Assembly (NCBI GenBank): GCA_900540625.1 | Contig: UQGP01000003.1 | Coordinates: 1-64,000, forward strand | DNA: 64,000 nt | DNA from: an uncultured Porphyromonadaceae bacterium | Lineage (GTDB): Bacteria; Bacteroidota; Bacteroidia; Bacteroidales; Muribaculaceae | Direction of reading: 5' to 3' | Shown here: positions 42,253 to 50,791 of the stretch, one piece after another | Layout of the letters: each line of letters starts with the position of its first letter | Position numbering within the stretch: the first letter of the stretch is position 1 | The notes under the pieces: model-generated | What the model was told of the DNA's origin: nothing | The model's database searches: none | Seen by the model: only the letters and a program-made list of their open reading frames with translations | Program-made: the position numbers and the translations under genes

Positions 42253-43734
42253 TCAATAGCTGCGAGCGATGACCACTCGACGTGCTGACGGACGTCCGGT
42301 CACCATACATTTGCCGGGGGTATCATCACCATTCAGAGGTATGCAGCGAATTGTAGCCTTAGTCTCGTTTTTGATACGTTCCTCGGTTTCGGCAGTACCA
42401 TCCCAATGGCAAAGGAAGAAACCGCCATCCTCGATACGCTGCTTGAACTCTTCGTAATCGTCGCAGATATATGTCTTGCTGTCACGCATCTTTAAGGCCT
42501 TTTGGTAGATATTTGCCTGAATGTCTTCAAGCAATCGAGCCACATGATCAGCTATACCATCGAGCGGAGCTTCCGATTTTTCCAATGTATCGCGGCGCAT
42601 GATTTCGACAGTGCCTTTTTCGACATCGCGTGCTCCGAGGACAAGACGAACCGGAACTCCTTTGAGCTCGTAGTCTGCGAACTTGAAGCCCGGACGCTTA
42701 TTGTCTGCATCGTCGTACTTGACACTTATCCCTGCCGCACGCAATTGGGATACGATGGGATCAACGACAGCTGAGATTTCGCGCAACTGCTCGTTATTCT
42801 TATATATGGGTATGATAACGACCTGTATCGGAGCCAAATGCGGCGGAAGTACAAGGCCATTATCATCGCTATGTGTCATAATAAGGGCGCCCATCAATCG
42901 AGTAGACGCACCCCAAGAGTTAGCCCAAACATATTCAGGCTTATTGTCCTTATTAGCAAAAGTCACGTCAAAGGCTTTGGCAAAGTTTTGCCCAAGATTG
43001 TGCGATGTACCTGACTGAAGAGCTTTTCCATCTTGCATCATTGCCTCTATGGTGTATGTATTGAGTGCGCCGGCAAAACGTTCGGTGGGAGTCTTCACGC
43101 CACGAATAACGGGTACTGCCATGTATTTTTCGGCAAAGTCGGCATATACATTAATCATTTGTACGGTACGTGCTTCATTTTCTTCAGCTGTGGCATGTGC
43201 ACAATGGCCTTCCTGCCAAAGAAACTCGCTGGTACGCAAGAACATACGCGTACGCATCTCCCAGCGCATAACGTTAGCCCATTGGTTGATAAGCAAGGGT
43301 AGATCACGCCACGAGTGAATCCAGTTTTTGTACGTTCCCCAGATGATTGTTTCGCTGGTAGGTCGTACGATTAATTCTTCTTCAAGGCGAGCGTCGGGGT
43401 CAACAACAACGCCCTTGCCATTGGGATCGTTTTTAAGTCTATAATGAGTGACAACGGCGCACTCCTTAGCGAAGCCCTCAACGTGTTCAGCTTCGCGACA
43501 CAAGAACGATTTGGGTATAAGCAGAGGGAAATACGCATTTTGCACGCCTGTTTCCTTGAACATACGATCTAACGTTTGCTGCATTTTTTCCCAGATTGCA
43601 TAGCCGTAAGGTTTTATAACCATACAGCCACGCACGGCAGATTGCTCGGCTAAATCAGCCTTGACTACCAGTTCATTGTACCATTGAGAGTAGTTGTCCT
43701 TACGTTTAGTAAGGCCCTTAAGTTCTATTGCCAT
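42253..43734 (-). CDS. proS: Prolyl-tRNA synthetase
   Basis: A 493-residue class II synthetase of the archaeal/eukaryotic-like type, which lacks the editing insertion of E. coli ProRS. Motifs include GCMVIKPYGYAIWEKMQ, the class II motif 2 region MRWEMRTRMFLRTSEFLWQEGH, and the C-terminal zinc-type domain with CHWDGTAETEERI and GKCMVTGRPSARRV. Length is right. It is the first gene of a five-gene minus-strand operon with its own promoter. Confidence 0.96.
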   Translation of the reverse strand: MAIELKGLTKRKDNYSQWYNELVVKADLAEQSAVRGCMVIKPYGYAIWEKMQQTLDRMFKETGVQNAYFPLLIPKSFLCREAEHVEGFAKECAVVTHYRLKNDPNGKGVVVDPDARLEEELIVRPTSETIIWGTYKNWIHSWRDLPLLINQWANVMRWEMRTRMFLRTSEFLWQEGHCAHATAEENEARTVQMINVYADFAEKYMAVPVIRGVKTPTERFAGALNTYTIEAMMQDGKALQSGTSHNLGQNFAKAFDVTFANKDNKPEYVWANSWGASTRLMGALIMTHSDDNGLVLPPHLAPIQVVIIPIYKNNEQLREISAVVDPIVSQLRAAGISVKYDDADNKRPGFKFADYELKGVPVRLVLGARDVEKGTVEIMRRDTLEKSEAPLDGIADHVARLLEDIQANIYQKALKMRDSKTYICDDYEEFKQRIEDGGFFLCHWDGTAETEERIKNETKATIRCIPLNGDDTPGKCMVTGRPSARRVVIARSY

Positions 43735-43791
43735 TGTATATTATAGTATATGTATTATCATTAATTCAGCCGCAAAGCATTTTACGACTTG

Positions 43792-43822
43792 CAAAAGTAC
43801 AAAAAATCCGTGACGCACACAA
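43792..43822 (-). promoter_or_regulatory. Canonical promoter of the proS operon
   Basis: On the minus strand TTG (43820-43822) and TACTTTTG (43792-43799) are separated by 20 bp, matching the Bacteroidetes promoter pattern. The leader before the proS start at 43734 would be about 50 bases. Confidence 0.65.
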
Positions 43823-43890
43823 TAGCACGGCTTCCGGGTAATTATCCTTATTTAATTATTATGTGAAACAATATTGCACACCACCTAATA

Positions 43891-43898
43891 TACCTTTG
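43891..43898 (+). promoter_or_regulatory. -7 box (TACCTTTG) for the small gene at 43923
   Basis: Perfect TAnnTTTG match, 24 bases before the chosen ATG. It excludes the earlier in-frame ATG at 43863, which lies upstream of the transcript start. Confidence 0.5.
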
Positions 43899-43922
43899 CA
43901 TCAAACAAACGAGATAATAAAA

Positions 43923-44168
43923 ATGGGACAAGAAATAAGCATCACATATCCACTGATTCTGAGCGAGGATGTGCTCAAAACAATTCGAGAATTGCCGGAT
44001 GAAGAGCGTCTGATTATAGCTCGGACATTTGTTAATGTGGTTTTGCTATCCCAAAACGTTTCAGAGCAAGCATTAACACCGGTTCAATCAATTATTTGGG
44101 CGATGATATCTGCAAGTTTGAAAAGCGATAGCAGACGATTTATGAACAGGTTATCCGACATTTGCTAA
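43923..44168 (+). CDS. Small hypothetical protein
   Basis: An 81-residue protein starting MGQEISITYPLILSEDVLK. It has an acidic N-terminal half (IRELPDEERLIIARTF) and a helical C-terminal half (PVQSIIWAMISASLKSD). It has no signal peptide and no family I recognise. Its own -7 box and its position in an isolated gap between divergent proS and convergent htpG argue that it is real. It could be a small regulator or a stable helical adaptor; the function is unknown. Confidence 0.55.
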   Translation: MGQEISITYPLILSEDVLKTIRELPDEERLIIARTFVNVVLLSQNVSEQALTPVQSIIWAMISASLKSDSRRFMNRLSDIC

Positions 44169-44203
44169 TATATATACGAAGAGGAATAAGACAGAGAGAA
44201 AAT

Positions 44204-44260
44204 CCGTGACAAAAAGCGTCCGGTCTTTGCGAAAAGGCCGGACGCTACTTGTTGTCACGG
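44204..44260 (-). terminator. Terminator of htpG, with nested stems
   Basis: Inner stem AGCGTCCGG (44215-44223) with CCGGACGCT (44238-44246) is followed on the minus strand by TTTTTG. An outer stem CCGTGACAA (44204-44212) with TTGTCACGG (44252-44260) encloses it. It probably also ends the converging small gene. Confidence 0.8.
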
Positions 44261-44279
44261 GCATAATACCCGATTATGG

Positions 44280-46316
44280 TTATAACATTGACAATGATCT
44301 GCTTATAAAGGCATTGAGGTCTTCGCCCTTAAGCATTCCATTGCCAAGGAGAGCAAGATCTACAAGCTGTTTAACCACAGGTTGTGACGATGCATACTCA
44401 GAAACAATCTTTTCCTGCTCGTCTCGAACAGCTTTTGTTGAGCCCTCAAGGTCATGGATTCTCTTCTGATCTCCATCGTTTGCTTCGTCTTTCTTACCAC
44501 GAAGTTCGGACAGCGTCTTTTCATCTTCCTCAGCCTGCTTGGCCAAAGGAGCGATTTTTGCTTCGAGAGCATTGTCTGCAGCCTTGACCACACGCTCGAC
44601 AATGGGATTCGAGATATTGACAATAACGCTATAGCTATCCGGCATTTCGCCGTAGAAAGACATCCCGGGCTGTAGTGCAGCCATATCCTTCATTCGGCGC
44701 ATATACTCGTTTTGAGTCAAAACTATCGGGGCGCCTTCAGGTGAAATGGCTTCAAAACTTACCATATAGTTCACCTTTTCATCCTTAGGCAGTTGTGAGC
44801 GGAATAGGGTAGTGTATATGTTACGCTGCACATCGGATAAATCCGCGCCCTTATGGTCAGCCTTCGGAATAAGATTATCTATGATATCGCTGTCTACACG
44901 CACAAGTCGGGTCTTTTCGAGTTTATTTTCAAGCAGCCCGACGAAATGACTGTCAAGCTGTCCGTCAAGAACAATAACCGAATAGCCTTTATCTTTAGCT
45001 GTTTTGACGTAAGTGTACTGCGCCTCGACATCGGTCGTATATAAATATACGATATTGCCATCTTTATCGGTTTGCTCGGGCTGGACAAGGGTCTTGTACT
45101 CGTCAAGCGTAAAGTGTTTGCCCTCAGTGTCTTTTAGTAGGCAGAACTTGAGCGCCGCTTCACAGAATTTTTCATCGGTAAGCATACCGTACTCGATGAA
45201 TATGCGGATATCATCCCATTTCTTTTCGAAATCCGGACGATCCTTGCGGAATATTTCATCCAGACGTGAGGATACCTTCTTGGTAATGTACGATGAGATC
45301 TTCTTGACGGCTCCATCAGACTGCAAGTAGCTACGCGAGACATTCAGCGGAATGTCCGGAGAATCGATGACACCTTGCAAAAGCATCATAAAATCCGGAA
45401 CGACCCCTTCAACCGAATCTGTTACATACACCTGATTGCAGTATAGCTGTATACGATTCTTGGTAACCTCAAAATTGTTTTTGAGTTTAGGGAAGAACAA
45501 TATACCGGTCAATGTGAATGGGTAATCCACATTTAAGTGAATCCAAAACAGCGGGTCGTCCTGTCCGGGATATAGTTCATGATAGAATGCAAGGTAGTCC
45601 TTGTCGGTGAGTTCGGACGGCTTCTTTATCCAACTCGGTTCGGTGTTGTTTATGACATTGTCACGGTCTGTATCGACCATCTTACCATCCTTCCACTCCT
45701 GCTCTTTGCCGAAGACAACGGGTACGGGTAAGAAGCGGCAATACTTCTTAAGCAGCGTATTTACTCGAGATTGTTCCAAGAACTCCTTATCGTCATCATC
45801 TATATATAGGATGATGTCTGTGCCTCTCTCTGTTTTATCGGCATCCGTCATCGTATACTCAGGCGACCCATCGCATTCCCAACGAACAGCTGTGGCACCT
45901 TCCTTGTATGATAAGGAAACTATGGCCACTTTTTTAGAGACCATGAAGGCTGAATAGAATCCCAAGCCAAAGTGTCCGATTATGGTCGCCGCCGAATCCT
46001 TGTATTTCTTCAGGAATTCTTCTGCACCGGAGAATGCAATCTGGTTGATATACTTGTTGATGTCTTCAGCAGTCATACCGATGCCATGATCACTGATGGT
46101 GAGCGTCCCGGCCTTTTTATCTATAGATACACGAACGTTCAACGCGCCTAAATCACCCTTAAACTCGCCTAAAGAAGATAAAGCCTTTAGCTTTTGGGTT
46201 GCATCAACAGCGTTTGAAATCATCTCGCGCAAGAATATTTCGTGGTCGCTATAAAGAAATTTTTTGATTACGGGGAATATATTCTCCGTAGTCACTCCAA
46301 TTGATCCTTTCTGCAT
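44280..46316 (-). CDS. htpG: Molecular chaperone HtpG (Hsp90)
   Basis: A 678-residue cytoplasmic Hsp90. The ATP-binding N-domain has the EIFLREMISNAVDATQKL helix, ISDHGIGMTAEDI and GHFGLGFYSAFMVS. The middle domain (from about 245) has NDPLFWIHLNVDYPF-like sequence and DSPDIPLNVSRSYLQ, and a C-terminal dimerisation domain follows. I chose the ATG at 46316 (MQKGSIGVTTENIFPVIKKF), the usual start in Bacteroidales; upstream in-frame ATGs at 46343 and 46355 add unconserved residues. It is monocistronic. Confidence 0.95.
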   Translation of the reverse strand: MQKGSIGVTTENIFPVIKKFLYSDHEIFLREMISNAVDATQKLKALSSLGEFKGDLGALNVRVSIDKKAGTLTISDHGIGMTAEDINKYINQIAFSGAEEFLKKYKDSAATIIGHFGLGFYSAFMVSKKVAIVSLSYKEGATAVRWECDGSPEYTMTDADKTERGTDIILYIDDDDKEFLEQSRVNTLLKKYCRFLPVPVVFGKEQEWKDGKMVDTDRDNVINNTEPSWIKKPSELTDKDYLAFYHELYPGQDDPLFWIHLNVDYPFTLTGILFFPKLKNNFEVTKNRIQLYCNQVYVTDSVEGVVPDFMMLLQGVIDSPDIPLNVSRSYLQSDGAVKKISSYITKKVSSRLDEIFRKDRPDFEKKWDDIRIFIEYGMLTDEKFCEAALKFCLLKDTEGKHFTLDEYKTLVQPEQTDKDGNIVYLYTTDVEAQYTYVKTAKDKGYSVIVLDGQLDSHFVGLLENKLEKTRLVRVDSDIIDNLIPKADHKGADLSDVQRNIYTTLFRSQLPKDEKVNYMVSFEAISPEGAPIVLTQNEYMRRMKDMAALQPGMSFYGEMPDSYSVIVNISNPIVERVVKAADNALEAKIAPLAKQAEEDEKTLSELRGKKDEANDGDQKRIHDLEGSTKAVRDEQEKIVSEYASSQPVVKQLVDLALLGNGMLKGEDLNAFISRSLSML

Positions 46317-46343
46317 ATTATTATTTTTTGTTTCGTCTTTCAT

Positions 46344-47668
46344 TGTATCGAACATATAGCAAACCCCGTGCCACAGCTATCGGGTTAAACGGGGTGGGGA
46401 AGTAATCCTGCGAATAGTTCAATATACCGACATCAGCGTTATTAATCGCCTTGTTTTCATTAAGGCCAAAATAATGATTTGCAAATCAATCAGTTATACA
46501 TATACTAACATATACAATATAGGCGTACAGGTCAAGTTGTGGGGTAAAACGCCTACAACATTCTGGTAAATATATATTTACATAGGCTCAAGGTGCTTTA
46601 GACCGTAGCAAGAAGTATCATGTTCCCGATCAAATCTTTCAAACAATCCTCCCGGCATGATCTATTTACCTTAAAACGTGACAATCCTGAATATTCCCGA
46701 ATGAATGAACGACATGCAGCCAGAATTTAATCAGTCTCGAATATTATGTACTTAAAAAACCATCCGGGGGTTGGGGCGAATGGGGGAATGAGAATTCATT
46801 CAATCCGAGTTTGTTTGATAATCTGTATTATGTTAAGTCGTGTACGACGCCTCACTCTCCCATCGAAAGGGAGATGAAAACGAAAGTACATTACCCGGGG
46901 GGCAAGCGTAAACACTTACGATAAATCATACACTGAAATAATCGAAATATTAAATTGGATGACCAAACACTAAAAACAACTCCGCCAAAGTATAGCCTAA
47001 GTATCGATAATAGTATTAATCGAACATATTCTCTTTCCAAAAAGTAAATTACACTACGCTCATCATTTCATCTAATCGGACATCAGATCTCCATATAGTT
47101 ATAAATTATTACCACCGAAGCCGAACCGGCTCTATACTATATATGTAGATTATTCTTTCTCATTTGCAAATAGCAATAATATTTATGATTGCAAACATAA
47201 ACAAAATGGGGGCTCTTCGATTGCATACACATAAGACCTATTCATGCTTTGCAAATATAACGACTCATAGTACAATCAATCACGGTGCATTCAGGATCGC
47301 ATTCTCATTTGCATCCTACAGTAAATCCTATCCGATTTGCGCATTATCTTATTTTAACTATTGGAATATTTGCTTGATATTCATAGGCGTTACGCACTTT
47401 AGTTTAAGCTTAACTATTAGTTACTACAGCAATTCGGTTATGGCGTCCCGTGTTACACATTATATACTTAATTACATATTAGCACTCAGTATGTTATACA
47501 CACCTATATAAATAAGACGTTTATCTGTTTTGCAGTCAGTAGTCACCTACCCCACCTACATCGATTAATTCACTAATTACTAAACAATGCAATTGCATAT
47601 CAACCAATAATATTACGCTCTACAGTTAATTGCAAATGCACACAATACAAATCATCACGCAATTACCT
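46344..47668. other. 1.3-kb AT-rich region without recognisable genes
   Basis: No convincing coding region, tRNA or insertion sequence is seen. Visible elements are a hairpin in the htpG leader (ACCCCGT 46363-46369 with ACGGGGT 46389-46395) and an inverted repeat TAGGCGT/ACGCCTA at 46520-46526 and 46549-46555. There is also a G-rich cluster at 46766-46786, a CTCTCCC/GGGAGA hairpin near 46855-46875, and a perfect DnaA-box match TTATACACA at 47494-47502. The 115-codon frame at 47164-47511 looks spurious. The region is much longer than other gaps in the window. Confidence 0.5.
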
Positions 47669-47699
47669 TTTGAAAATAGAATTATATTCACTATATTTG
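47669..47699 (+). promoter_or_regulatory. Canonical promoter for the HTH regulator
   Basis: TTTG (47669-47672), a 19-bp spacer, and TATATTTG (47692-47699). Transcription would begin near 47706, giving a short leader before the ATG at 47729. Confidence 0.7.
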
Positions 47700-47728
47700 C
47701 AAAATAAAATCGCATACACTCAATAGAA

Positions 47729-48343
47729 ATGGATATAATCACCCGATTAAACGAGTTCGTCAACCAACGAAAGTTGTCGTCATCACAGTTTGCCGATTTA
47801 CTTGGCATACCGCGCCCATCGATGTCTCAAATACTAAATGGACGCAATAAAAAAATCAGTAATGAATTCTTCGAGAAGCTCCACCAGGCTTTTCCCGATT
47901 TAGACTTAATGTGGCTTATGTTTGGAGAAACATCCAATGTATCATCAAACGATAAACAAGAAACTCCATCCGATAATACGAATTCAGCTAATACCGCACC
48001 CTCTTTATTTGACGCACAAGATAATACGTATACCACCGAAGCTACAGCTGCAAACGATGGAGAACGCGTATGTGAAGGTGTAATAGAAGACCTTAAAACC
48101 ACAGCGCCATATCTACGTGAAATTCATGTCCCGGGCAATGCGTCTACAAATCCGTCGTACACACGCCCTTCATTCCCCTCGGAAAATACTCCGAACGTTT
48201 TGACAGATAATACGGCTCTTCAAACAAAAGCTGCTGCCGAAACGACCTCGATGGCATCTACCGCAATACAAGCGTCACAGCGAATCGAATCTATTATTGT
48301 ATATTATAAGGATAAAACTTTTGAGGTTTTCAAACCTGAATAG
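47729..48343 (+). CDS. Helix-turn-helix (XRE-type) DNA-binding protein
   Basis: A 204-residue protein with an N-terminal Cro/CI-type helix-turn-helix (residues about 5-70: LSSSQFADLLGIPRPSMSQILNGRNKKIS, split here as SSSQFADLLGI and RPSMSQILNGR). A long Ser/Thr/Asn/Ala-rich linker (about 70-180) follows, then the short end RIESIIVYYKDKTFEVFKPE, seen on related Bacteroidetes regulators. No peptidase or ligand domain is present. It has a strong promoter, and the 1.3-kb gap upstream may hold its operators. Its targets are unknown. Confidence 0.85.
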   Translation: MDIITRLNEFVNQRKLSSSQFADLLGIPRPSMSQILNGRNKKISNEFFEKLHQAFPDLDLMWLMFGETSNVSSNDKQETPSDNTNSANTAPSLFDAQDNTYTTEATAANDGERVCEGVIEDLKTTAPYLREIHVPGNASTNPSYTRPSFPSENTPNVLTDNTALQTKAAAETTSMASTAIQASQRIESIIVYYKDKTFEVFKPE

Positions 48344-48370
48344 ACCACAAACAAATAATTTCGAATAAAA

Positions 48371-48402
48371 ACGAGGCCACAGGGACAATTCCCGTGGCCT
48401 CG
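48371..48402 (-). terminator. Terminator of the coiled-coil lipoprotein gene
   Basis: CGAGGCCAC-A-GGG pairs with CCC-GTGGCCTCG around a 6-base loop (one bulged A), followed on the minus strand by TTTTTATT. It lies between two converging genes and works on the minus strand. Confidence 0.85.
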
Positions 48403-48425
48403 CCTATTGAGTTGTATGTGTCAGA

Positions 48426-49298
48426 TTATTTTACCTTCACGACAAGGTAGTTAGTTGTTTTCCAGAATTTTTCTGCATTTGTGATTCGAAGAACCTTGCT
48501 ACCGTTTTCGTCTTCGATTACATACGAATCCTTCGGCTGTTTGGTAAGCACTTCGGCTTTCTTTGCATACAGAGGGATGCGCGACAGGCTTCTCTTGTCG
48601 GACTTGGTGAAGAAGGCCTGATCAAATTCACCTTCCATAAGCTTACTCTTGCGCAGGAAGCCACCACCTTGAACGATATTATGCTCTTTCAGCTCTTTGT
48701 CGCTACCGATTGCGTAATAGCAGAAGTTAAGTTCGTTGGTAAGGTCCGTAGCCTGACGACGAGCTTCATCTCGTTGATCGGTCACTCCGGCTACCGTTGT
48801 GGTCAGCGAATCCACTTGATTGCCCAAGACTCCGATACGCTCATTTGCAGATGCAAGTTCACCTGTCAGACGCTCAATTTCCTTACGTTGTTCTTCTATT
48901 TGATTTTTGAGCGAGGTGATGGTCGATTGCAACTTGTTGGTATACATCTTCGATGAGGATAGCTTTTTTTCAAGCTCTTCAAGACGCTGCTTACGCTGCT
49001 CCAAAGCCTCTTGTATCGATGCTATGTCTTGACGTATTTGCTGCTTCTGGTTCGGAGTTTCAGCCTTCCCGACGGCAACAATGCCCTCAAGGGTCTTGAT
49101 TTGATTCAAACCGTCCGAGATGTCGTTGACCAAAGACAACAATTCGTCTCGGTCCGATACGGCCTGTTCCAGTTCCTCTTTCGTAGCCTCTTTCAATGCT
49201 TCCGCATTGTCTTCGCTAACTTGCGGTGTCTTGGAGCATCCTGATGCAGTCAGCATTACAGCTATGGCTGCCACCGCGAATGTTTTGATACATTTCAT
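48426..49298 (-). CDS. Coiled-coil lipoprotein (Cbp1-like)
   Basis: A 290-residue lipoprotein: the leader ends in SGCSK, a lipobox with cysteine near residue 21. Residues about 35-190 are almost continuous coiled coil with heptads (LEELEKKLSSSKMYTNKL, QRKEIERLTGELASANERI). The C-terminal 90 residues (KELKEHNIVQGGGFLRKS, then SRIPLYAKKAEVLTKQPK and WKTTNYLVVKVK) form a conserved globular end. The pattern matches the Bacteroidetes family that includes the collagen-binding Cbp1 protein of Bacteroides fragilis; I rely on memory of that family, and binding here is untested. It is transcribed alone. Confidence 0.72.
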   Translation of the reverse strand: MKCIKTFAVAAIAVMLTASGCSKTPQVSEDNAEALKEATKEELEQAVSDRDELLSLVNDISDGLNQIKTLEGIVAVGKAETPNQKQQIRQDIASIQEALEQRKQRLEELEKKLSSSKMYTNKLQSTITSLKNQIEEQRKEIERLTGELASANERIGVLGNQVDSLTTTVAGVTDQRDEARRQATDLTNELNFCYYAIGSDKELKEHNIVQGGGFLRKSKLMEGEFDQAFFTKSDKRSLSRIPLYAKKAEVLTKQPKDSYVIEDENGSKVLRITNAEKFWKTTNYLVVKVK

Positions 49299-49353
49299 AG
49301 TTAATAAGTGATTTAGTTAATAATACTATATTTACATACAGTGGGGTTAATTG

Positions 49354-50088
49354 TCATTGTTCGGGGTTCTCATCCTTGTACTTATTGCGATGTGAGCCTG
49401 CTGAATTATTTTTTTCTGCCGGCGCCACGATAATTACGATTTCTCCCTTAGGGACATTTGACGTATAATGTTGCACCAATTCATCAAGTGTTCCTCGTAT
49501 TGTGCTTTCATGAACTTTTGAAATCTCACGAGAGACAGAAGCGTCGCGATCTCCGCCGCAATACTCGGCAAGCTGCTCTAATGTTTTAACCAGCCTCAAT
49601 GGTGATTCATATATAATTGTAGAAACCTGAGAGTCTGAAATTTCAACAAGCCGTGTCTTTCGACCTTTCTTCGGAGGCAAAAAGCCTTCAAAGAGGAAAC
49701 GTTCGCATGGGAGGCCGGAATTAACCAATGCCGGCACAAAGGCCGTAGCCCCGGGTAGAGTTTGAACGGTTATATCATTCCTGCGACATTCGCGAGATAG
49801 CATAAAACCGGGATCGGAAATTCCGGGTGTACCGGCATCGGATATCAAGGCAACATCTTCGCCTCGCTGCAGGAGGGCAATAACGCCATCCACACTTTGG
49901 TGCTCGTTGTATTTGTGATGACTTGACACAGGCGTAGCAATGCCGAAATGCTTAAGCAATGGAGCACTGGTGCGCGTATCCTCGCATAAGATTAACGAAA
50001 CAGACTTAAGTATGGATATAGCACGCGGAGTCATATCTCCAAGATTTCCGACCGGAGTCGGTACAATATATAATACTCCGGTTGTCAT
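49354..50088 (-). CDS. rsmI: 16S rRNA (cytidine(1402)-2'-O)-methyltransferase RsmI
   Basis: A 244-residue SAM-dependent enzyme of the tetrapyrrole-methylase fold that methylates the ribose of C1402 in 16S rRNA near the P site. Motifs: LYIVPTPVGNLGDMTPRAI at the start, LCEDTRTSAPLLKHFGI, and LISDAGTPGISDPGFMLSREC. The start overlaps the stop of the upstream gene by 4 bp (ATGA). Length is normal. Confidence 0.95.
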   Translation of the reverse strand: MTTGVLYIVPTPVGNLGDMTPRAISILKSVSLILCEDTRTSAPLLKHFGIATPVSSHHKYNEHQSVDGVIALLQRGEDVALISDAGTPGISDPGFMLSRECRRNDITVQTLPGATAFVPALVNSGLPCERFLFEGFLPPKKGRKTRLVEISDSQVSTIIYESPLRLVKTLEQLAEYCGGDRDASVSREISKVHESTIRGTLDELVQHYTSNVPKGEIVIIVAPAEKNNSAGSHRNKYKDENPEQ

Positions 50089-50777
50089 TTTATAGCGCTG
50101 AAATGGTTGGCAACCGTAGCTACAAAGTCCTTGACATTGTCATCTTCCGGATCCCAACACAAGTCTTTGTATAGGTAATTCAACGCTTCATCCAAACTTT
50201 GCATCGCCGAAAGTGCATTCAGCGTATCCGCAAATAGCACATCATTTGATCCGAACAATTCGCGACGATAACGAAATTTATCATTCAACGTGAAAGCCCG
50301 CCTTAAATCCTGTGCCTCACGTCTTGACAACACCTCATCCATACGAAGTGAGTCTTCATGCCCTATTGACGTTGTATTACGTATCTCCGATGTCGAAGTA
50401 TTGTCCACCAGTGTCGGCGTTTCTTCTTCCGAAGTACTATCTTCCGCAGCTTCAATCTCCTGTCGTGCGGAATTATCCGATGATTCGGCAGTAGCATTCG
50501 CATCTTCTTCCTCGGTGAGTCGGTTCGCTTCCTCCTCCACCGTTTTTTGGATACTATCTTCTGCTAATTGGGATGGTTCATCGTCCTGTCCAATCTCTGA
50601 CCCTTCATTTCGATGTAACGGAAATGCTTGTTCCAAAGATGCATACAGAGCATTGAAAGCCTTTACCTTCTCGGATAGTATGCCTCTTGCATATTCCGAA
50701 TCACGGTTTTCAACGACCCGTAATAGTCCTTCTATTTCAATATTTAGTTTCAATAGCTCATTAATAGTTTGCTCCAT
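50085..50777 (-). CDS. Hypothetical protein with acidic linker, conserved C-terminal segment
   Basis: A 230-residue cytoplasmic protein. Residues 1-60 are helical (MEQTINELLKLNIEIEGLL). About 65-160 is a Glu/Asp/Ser/Thr-rich region with no hydrophobic core. About 165-230 is a conserved segment (RREAQDLRRAFTLNDKFRYRRELF, split here as AQDLRRAFTLNDKFRY and LDEALNYLYKDLCWDPEDD) found in many Bacteroidetes proteins of unknown function. The ATG at 50777 is chosen because the longer frame runs through the dacB end. It sits between dacB (14 bp) and rsmI (4-bp overlap). Confidence 0.72.
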   Translation of the reverse strand: MEQTINELLKLNIEIEGLLRVVENRDSEYARGILSEKVKAFNALYASLEQAFPLHRNEGSEIGQDDEPSQLAEDSIQKTVEEEANRLTEEEDANATAESSDNSARQEIEAAEDSTSEEETPTLVDNTSTSEIRNTTSIGHEDSLRMDEVLSRREAQDLRRAFTLNDKFRYRRELFGSNDVLFADTLNALSAMQSLDEALNYLYKDLCWDPEDDNVKDFVATVANHFSAIK

Positions 50778-50791
50778 ATCGTATTGCTGTA

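Noticed and set aside
47494..47502. Possible replication origin because of a DnaA-box match
   Set aside because: Only one perfect TTATNCACA box is seen, with no cluster, no dnaA nearby and no clear strand-bias switch. It is kept only as a note in the gap.
47164..47511. A 115-codon frame in the large gap
   Set aside because: The translation has no recognisable domain. Its composition follows the AT-rich DNA, and no promoter or ribosome site is placed for it.
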